NCBI GenBank assembly: GCA_947462425.1
Contig: CANHPI010000042.1
Location: forward strand, 1 to 12,408
Direction of reading: 5' to 3'
DNA: 12,408 nucleotides
Source: Bacteroidota bacterium
Lineage (GTDB): Bacteria; Bacteroidota; Bacteroidia; B-17B0; B-17BO
The notes beneath the pieces are model-generated. The model did no database searches, was not told the DNA's origin, and saw only the letters and a program-made list of their open reading frames with translations. The translations under genes and the position numbers were made by a program. Shown in pieces: positions 10,001 to 12,408 of this stretch. Numbering within the stretch: the first letter of the stretch is position 1; the number at the start of each line of letters is the position of its first letter.

Positions 10001-10995
10001 GAAATCTTGGATATACAGATGCCTTTGTAGTTGCATACCTTAATGGAAAACGAATTAACTTAAATGAAGCTACAGACAAAGCAAAAATAGCTGGTCAAAC
10101 GATAGAGGTAACTACTAACACTAGCGCGGGCTTAACAAACAATAAAAATGTACCTAAAAGCACATTTGTAAATCCTACCAACAACACTATAATAAATAAC
10201 ACAAATGATTCTCAACCGGCAGAAATAGCTAATGAATTAGAAAAAATGAACGGTTTATTATACACCGTTCAAATTGGAGTGTACTCAAAACAAGTAACTC
10301 GCGGACAGTTATTTAATTTAAAACCTATCTACTCTGAAAAGTTACCTAATGGTTTGTATCGCTATACTGCTGGTATTTATAACCAATCCGGAAAATTATT
10401 AGAAGACAAACGCAAGGTAGTGAATTTAGGCGTTAAGGATGCCTTTGTATCAGCCTACTACAATGCAAAACGAATTGCCTTTGCAGAAGGTCTGAAATTA
10501 CAGACAGAAAATAATAGTATAAAAATGGAATCGGAAAATCCTATTATTTTTGATGACTCTACAAAAAGTAGTGTAGCTAATACAAATACAGTTGCATTAG
10601 CTGATATAAATATAGCGGCACCCACAAATAACAAATCAACAACTACCGTTACACCATTCTCAAACGGTATAGTAACTGAGCCTACTCCTACTGCCGAAAA
10701 TGGTGTCAAAACTGATGAAGTTGGAATATCTTATAAAGTACAAATAGGCGCCTACAAAAATCAGGTACCTAATGATATGGCCAATAAGTTTTTAAACATT
10801 AAAATATGGCCTGTAAAAAATGTAAGTATTAATAACTTATATATTTATACAATAGGAAATTTTAATGATATAAGTTTTGCTAAAAAATTAAGAGATGAAG
10901 CTATCTCATTAGGTATATCTGATGCCTACATTACCGTTTATAAAAATGGAAAAAAATTGTATGGTGCTGAGGCTACCGAATATTTAAGTAAATAA
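4021..10995 (+). CDS. Giant PorE-like TPR/PD40 envelope protein with three C-terminal SPOR domains
   Basis: This protein has 2324 residues. Residues 1-36 are a long signal peptide (RFRYLLVFLAIIYC core, cut at SYS/Q37). TPR-like helices span about 43-145 (FEEEDYKLAYNLYAQLVSLY, then YRFDEAIKLY). Three PD40/WD40-like repeats span about 215-355 (KLYYSSYGEDGKSGRDIYVV; TLYFSSKGHNSMGGYDIF; AFFSTGRYSPVGKLDVL). A regulatory/CNA-B-like beta domain covers about 361-448. Helical, coiled-coil and Asn/Ser/Thr-rich sequence covers 500-1935 and includes an internal duplication (1020-1358 and 1474-1818). Three SPOR domains follow at about 1938-2013, 2078-2154 and 2236-2316, each opening with VQIG. The front end matches PorE, a T9SS component that ends in an OmpA-type peptidoglycan-binding domain; no OmpA domain is present here. 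SPOR domains bind glycan strands stripped of stem peptides, so I infer an envelope-to-wall scaffold. No in-frame ATG lies before residue 91, so the non-ATG start TTG 4021 is the best but uncertain choice (CTG 4033 and ATT 4042 are alternatives). Confidence 0.82.
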   Translation: MKLHLNYIINIFSSSKIRFRYLLVFLAIIYCSKSYSQIKNENDLKKQAEKKFEEEDYKLAYNLYAQLVSLYPKDPDYNYKLGVCMLYTEPDKKKPYSYLQIAVNSRMDASKDAKFYLAKTYHINYRFDEAIKLYTEYKQIGSVASIKKLQVDREIQTCKNGKKLLSNFTELIVINKKQLNEDDYFKAYDIKDIGGKLLIKPDDYKSIYDKKKKDKSVVYLPKTNDKLYYSSYGEDGKSGRDIYVVNKLSDGSWSKAQILPNTINSEYDEDYPFLHPNGKTLYFSSKGHNSMGGYDIFKTTFDEVSQSWSLPINLEFPINSPDDDILFVTDSLEKTAFFSTGRYSPVGKLDVLKINTERVPMNFAVLKGTVLKEEASQSLKSKVTVKNLLNGEIVGSFQAQDNGDYNMQLPNGGKFIFTVETPGISTQSSEIQIPVAYTLKPYKQVISYDNKILKIINYFDGTIDDESYSMMLDLIEKKAKLDVNENDPSIVSVPKDDLNNNIAADTKNLKTASTLKPTVVGDESEATIQNKNKNATNEQLLAIAKLDAIEASNEAKKLKQEALDAFGLATQKTAEAIEKQKEADQALEIVTNIVDVAKKNEELAKVNLLQEEAKMATVVSNIATNMAKKLEVDADIQQKEADLTNQYIKQLDVIIKNKNNKDALEKLENIQKEIDDLSKQKNQSDELYTSLKAESEFKKQELQNSKNKSNTITDEVTALKIESESLENDLANETDKSIKENISAQLKELKIEIDSKNKDLATNNQKIENLKSELDGVNQELQIAATILNEKTDELAITNEVENTGIKKNQNINTDEPNANTVKTNSITNESSSSPSNLTYQEVVNSYSSKLNSKIIDTTNPEEISNKNDILMSYNRDINSLLTIDKNALANAKNSSEKKALSEEINNLENLKLENQKSISSNNEIIKQLTTNALADKSSNAQNTASTSINSSASNKNADGNAIINEPDSNKLATINTIDNSSESKMANNQTPASTNTKSSSEVLKSINLAAGNDKSAFLNELNTLKKELAANSDVADLVFNYNPYLENSSAILKKVANQKYKDAKLMEQNLNSILSKTETAINGSSLVSSADLVNQAEKLSNTAFDQRKESATKIGAEKDALIKQAIENEKLAITKKLEAAIIAQKENKAKFEINTTNLTELQKLTDTKTSDEISQANMLFDEAAINFKQAQNMRAESESYPTGAAKLGGLSNAEEKENEALSKQQKAITILLKTNPNYQLKQLDKVDNPSEAIANINNEILKISQAQIEAYFALSKTNQNEFKLQNDKLLKNPAFKNPGNKQAQDLKTKADNLISEAKTFIGQSLNAKTASEKADLLLKANEKEIEAIKALAESTNLILGKTDFAVANKNDVNATSKNNNGKANEGTINNNNQTGNEQNPQKVEKVIAVITNSLTTNNEDQNTEKGDDGKVENDNGPITNTLVTSNENKNVNIVNSEATPALAKESNTVNNISDEVLNLKNNLNNNSKVADLINYNNYKTRDAVSLKNEADEKINTALNLDKQIELEIDNVTQLLAKTTSLSNLDQNTISSILLEAEKLNDDAYSLRKSAATKTGAEKDNDINNAKLLEANAISKKIESANKQEQLNNATYKANEESLEDLAALAKGKNITELSSVDMLINEAKLFLQQAKKLREETKNYPSESAKLGGYSNAEEKEFQALFKQQALLDIYKKHFPNYVTKKPSLTSENTEAISKLNEIKTKLNNNNQIHIDGLILLAQANEKEYKNRLLELSENLLPMQLNLKKQAQENYKKNQETIVQANQSMDLETKKNLMINANKLGQEAINLLNQITDSINISDNSASTINNNSIEPLTNINEPATNDKLNNTNSNNNAVNTNTTAAVTVKTNATKTGTTTTITTTTTITTTKTANNPTVAITTSKTNSPTLKIKVEGLEVKNNDAYTTEKPIPIDEKIPDGLVFKVQIGAFKAPLPNNTFKGLSPVIAQTTPSGYVRYMAGNFEKYTSANAVKNDLRNLGYTDAFVVAYLNGKRINLNEATDKAKIAGQTIEVTTNTSAGLTNNKNVPKSTFVNPTNNTIINNTNDSQPAEIANELEKMNGLLYTVQIGVYSKQVTRGQLFNLKPIYSEKLPNGLYRYTAGIYNQSGKLLEDKRKVVNLGVKDAFVSAYYNAKRIAFAEGLKLQTENNSIKMESENPIIFDDSTKSSVANTNTVALADINIAAPTNNKSTTTVTPFSNGIVTEPTPTAENGVKTDEVGISYKVQIGAYKNQVPNDMANKFLNIKIWPVKNVSINNLYIYTIGNFNDISFAKKLRDEAISLGISDAYITVYKNGKKLYGAEATEYLSK
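7078..8094 (+). repeat. Internal helical repeat A of the giant SPOR protein (residues about 1020-1358)
   Basis: This is the first copy of a duplicated, mostly helical unit of about 340 residues. Landmark segments are SDVADLVFNYNPY (1033-1045), AEKLSNTAFDQRKESATK (1097-1114) followed by IGAEKD, and YPTGAAKLGGLSNAEEKE (1201-1218). All have counterparts in repeat B. The function is unknown; it is likely an elongated helical module. Confidence 0.8.
8440..9474 (+). repeat. Internal helical repeat B of the giant SPOR protein (residues about 1474-1818)
   Basis: This is the second copy of the unit. AEKLNDDAYSLRKSAATK (1557-1574) followed by TGAEKD, and YPSESAKLGGYSNAEEKE (1661-1678), each lie exactly 460 residues after their partners in repeat A, so the core aligns without gaps. 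The earlier SKVADLINYNNY lies 455 residues after its partner, so one small indel separates the N-terminal parts. The copies have diverged strongly at DNA level, so the duplication is old. Confidence 0.8.
9643..9684 (+). repeat. Degenerate ACA/ACT triplet tract encoding a poly-threonine linker
   Basis: Fourteen codons (residues 1875-1888) encode TTTTITTTTTITTT, almost all as ACA or ACT with two isoleucine breaks. The tract lies in a Thr/Asn-rich linker just before the first SPOR domain. Such triplet arrays can change length by slippage without breaking the reading frame. A threonine-rich linker may also be O-glycosylated, which is inference only. Confidence 0.75.
9832..10968 (+). other. Triple SPOR peptidoglycan-binding region of the giant protein
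   Basis: Three SPOR domains of about 76-80 residues are joined by Asn/Thr-rich linkers. The opening strands read VFKVQIGAF, LYTVQIGVY and SYKVQIGAY (Gln 1944, 2084 and 2241). The central strands read YVRYMAGNF, LYRYTAGIY and LYIYTIGNF. Each ends with a helix and an A(F/Y)(V/I)..Y.N.K(R/K) strand. The Arg present in domains 1 and 2 (1974 and 2114) is Ile2275 in domain 3. The region spans residues about 1938-2316, close to the C-terminus at 2324. Confidence 0.88.
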
Positions 10996-11015
10996 AAAAT
11001 GACTAAATTTATAAT

Positions 11016-11303
11016 ATGATAACCAATAATTATACGGATACGGAAGTTTTATTAGAACTTGATATTATTACAAAAGAGGAAAAGGAAAAAAACATTGTTT
11101 TATTTAACGACGATGTAAACACTTTTGAATGGGTAATTGAATGTTTAACAAAATATTGTGGTCATGATACTATACAAGCTGAACAATGCGCTACACTTGT
11201 TCATTACATAGGAAAGTGTGCTGTTAAAGCTGGTTCATTTGAAAAATTAAAGCCAATTTGCGAAACCCTATTAGAAAAAGGTTTAAGTGCAGAAATAAAT
11301 TAA
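11016..11303 (+). CDS. clpS: ClpS, N-degron adaptor for the ClpAP/ClpCP protease
   Basis: This cytoplasmic protein of 95 residues has the normal length for ClpS. After a flexible N-terminal arm (1-25), the core carries the family motif NIVLFNDDVNTFEWVIECL. Asn31, Asp32 and Asp33 match the Asn-Asp-Asp that holds the substrate's free alpha-amino group, and His63 (in TLVHYIGKCAV) matches the conserved pocket histidine. ClpS delivers proteins with bulky N-terminal residues to a Clp AAA+ unfoldase. The pocket gatekeeper methionine of E. coli ClpS (Met40) is Phe37 here, which could narrow the pocket. Only 20 bases separate it from the giant SPOR gene, so co-transcription is likely. The ATG at 10999 is out of frame and meets a stop within seven codons, so 11016 is the start. 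Confidence 0.92.
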   Translation: MITNNYTDTEVLLELDIITKEEKEKNIVLFNDDVNTFEWVIECLTKYCGHDTIQAEQCATLVHYIGKCAVKAGSFEKLKPICETLLEKGLSAEIN

Positions 11304-11334
11304 ATATATTATTTAGGTACCACTAAAAATAGCC

Positions 11335-11354
11335 ATGCAAAATAAAACTTGCAT
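11335..11354. other. Short inverted repeat ATGCAA-N8-TTGCAT between clpS and the metalloprotease gene
   Basis: ATGCAA (11335-11340) and TTGCAT (11349-11354) are perfect inverted copies, eight bases apart. They lie 39-58 bases before the start of the metalloprotease gene. This may be a regulator site or a weak hairpin, but there is no T-run for a terminator, and a six-base arm can arise by chance. Confidence 0.25.
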
Positions 11355-11392
11355 ACAATAATCTTATATAAATTAAAAGACACAATCATTAC

Positions 11393-12199
11393 ATGAAAAA
11401 AAATATTTTAGTTGCTTTTGTTTTAATTACTATTTTTTTTGCTTGTCAAAAAAATGCTATTACAGGTCGTCGTTCAATTAGTTTAATGCCGGAGGCAGAA
11501 TTGATTGGTTTGAGTTTAACAGAATACGATAAATTTTTAACTGAGCATAAACCTTTAGCAGCTTCAGACAAAAGAACCATAATGGTAAAAAGTGTTGGAA
11601 GTAAAATTCAAAAATCAGTAGAAAAATATTATGCTGATAAAGGTTTAAGTTCACAGTTAGCTGGCTTTAAATGGGATTTTAATGTTGTAGATGAAAACGT
11701 AGTAAATGCTTGGTGTATGCCAGGAGGCAAAGTAGTAGTTTATACAGGCTTATTACCAGTTACGCAAGACGAAACAAGTTTAGCAATAGTTATGGGCCAT
11801 GAAATAGCACATGCTATTGCGCATCATGGAAATGAAAGAATGAGCCAGGCATTAATTGTGCAATTTGGCGGAGCAGTTTTATCAACAGCTATGCAACAAA
11901 AACCAGCTGTTACACAGGCAATATTTCAGCAAGCTTATGGCGTAACAACCACTTTAGGTGTATTAAAATATAGCAGAACCCACGAAACAGAAGCCGATAA
12001 AATGGGATTAGTATTTGCCGCCATGGGTGGTTATAACCCGGAATCTGCAGTTGGCTTTTGGGAACGTATGGCTGCATCAAGTAACGGTGCAAAACCATTG
12101 GAATTATTAAGTACTCATCCAAGTGATGCAAGACGCATAGCCGATTTAAAAGCTTTTATGCCTGAGGCAAAAAAATATTATTCCAGCAGCGGAAACTAA
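11393..12199 (+). CDS. M48-family zinc metalloprotease, lipoprotein (BepA/LoiP/Oma1-like)
   Basis: The signal MKKNILVAFVLITIFFAC ends at a lipobox-like FFAC, so Cys18 is the likely lipidated residue and the protein should face the periplasm. NAITGRRSISLMPEAE follows, a segment commonly found at the start of secreted M48 peptidases. The catalytic motif HEIAH lies at 136-140, where His136 and His140 bind zinc and Glu137 is the catalytic base. The third ligand is Glu198 in HETEAD. His242 in STHPSDARR matches the position of the 'histidine switch' described in BepA. The 268-residue length fits a single-domain M48 enzyme without BepA's TPR domain. Relatives degrade or assist misassembled outer-membrane proteins, so an envelope quality-control role is inferred. 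It lies 89 bases after clpS, with no terminator between them, and may be read from the same transcript or its own promoter. Confidence 0.9.
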   Translation: MKKNILVAFVLITIFFACQKNAITGRRSISLMPEAELIGLSLTEYDKFLTEHKPLAASDKRTIMVKSVGSKIQKSVEKYYADKGLSSQLAGFKWDFNVVDENVVNAWCMPGGKVVVYTGLLPVTQDETSLAIVMGHEIAHAIAHHGNERMSQALIVQFGGAVLSTAMQQKPAVTQAIFQQAYGVTTTLGVLKYSRTHETEADKMGLVFAAMGGYNPESAVGFWERMAASSNGAKPLELLSTHPSDARRIADLKAFMPEAKKYYSSSGN

Positions 12200-12408
12200 A
12201 CATAGTTGAACGTCTTTAAAAGTTCCTTATTGAATAGTAGGTATATCCTTACAGTAAATATTTGTTATGTTAATTTTTATTTTTTAATTTAGCTACTAGA
12301 GTTTAATGAAAGGGAAAACTAACATAATAAACCGTTAAGTTCAACTTTAATTGTTCTGAAAAATATTTTTTAAAAAAAACTGAAAATCAAAAGTTGAGTC
12401 TAGAAACA
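12200..12408. other. AT-rich right-end spacer without a gene
   Basis: No coding frame of note, RNA gene or strong hairpin terminator is visible here. AGTTGAAC (12204-12211) and GTTCAACT (12339-12346) are inverted eight-base copies 127 bases apart, too far apart and too short to be persuasive. Confidence 0.5.
12261..12292 (+). promoter_or_regulatory. Possible promoter for a gene beyond the right edge
   Basis: TTTG at 12261-12264 is followed after 20 bases by TAATTTAG at 12285-12292, which differs from the Bacteroidota -7 element TAnnTTTG at one defined position. Spacing is ideal, but the region is so AT-rich that chance is a real alternative. Confidence 0.3.

Noticed and set aside
10999..11019. 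Tiny ATG frame just before clpS, overlapping its start
   Set aside because: Only six codons before TGA. Translational coupling is possible, but nothing else in the sequence supports it.
11910..12131. Minus-strand frame of 73 codons
   Set aside because: It lies opposite the M48 protease coding region, including its zinc ligand segment, and has no recognisable domain.
12204..12346. Inverted AGTTGAAC/GTTCAACT pair as ends of a small mobile element
   Set aside because: The arms are only eight bases, no target duplication is seen, and the 127 bases between them encode nothing.

Overview
The window looks like the chromosome of a low-GC member of the Bacteroidota. It is AT-rich and has A-rich leaders in place of Shine-Dalgarno sequences. 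All five complete genes end in TAA. It holds TAnnTTTG-like -7 elements, an exported protein with a C-terminal type IX secretion (T9SS) sorting domain, and lipoproteins of Bacteroidota style. I cannot name genus or species.

Layout, left to right. (1) The 5' part of a minus-strand gene (1-285) encodes a lipoprotein that resembles the N-terminus of TsdA-like c-type cytochromes. (2) A plus-strand gene (233-1924) encodes an exported arylsulfotransferase-like beta-propeller. Its 5' end overlaps the minus-strand gene head to head, so both signal peptides are encoded on opposite strands of the same DNA. (3) A T9SS-exported multidomain surface protein (2182-3834) has its own promoter-like element and a strong intrinsic terminator, so it looks monocistronic. 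(4) A giant 2324-residue envelope protein (4021-10995) fills more than half of the window. It joins TPRs, a PD40/WD40-like propeller and a regulatory-like beta-sandwich, the same front end as the T9SS protein PorE, to about 1500 residues of helical and low-complexity sequence. It ends in three SPOR domains instead of the expected OmpA peptidoglycan-binding domain. (5) Close behind lie the N-degron adaptor gene clpS (11016-11303) and an M48-family zinc metalloprotease lipoprotein (11393-12199). (6) The last 209 bases have no gene but hold a promoter-like element that may serve a gene beyond the window.

The shared theme is the cell envelope. Four of the five complete or partial exported products carry Sec or lipoprotein signals, and clpS is the only cytoplasmic protein. 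The most notable object is the giant SPOR protein. I infer that it is an outer-membrane or periplasmic scaffold that grips peptidoglycan through three SPOR domains, as PorE-like proteins do through OmpA domains. It contains an internal duplication of about 345 residues with an exact 460-residue offset over its core, and it lacks a normal ATG start. No mobile element, CRISPR array, tRNA or rRNA was seen.
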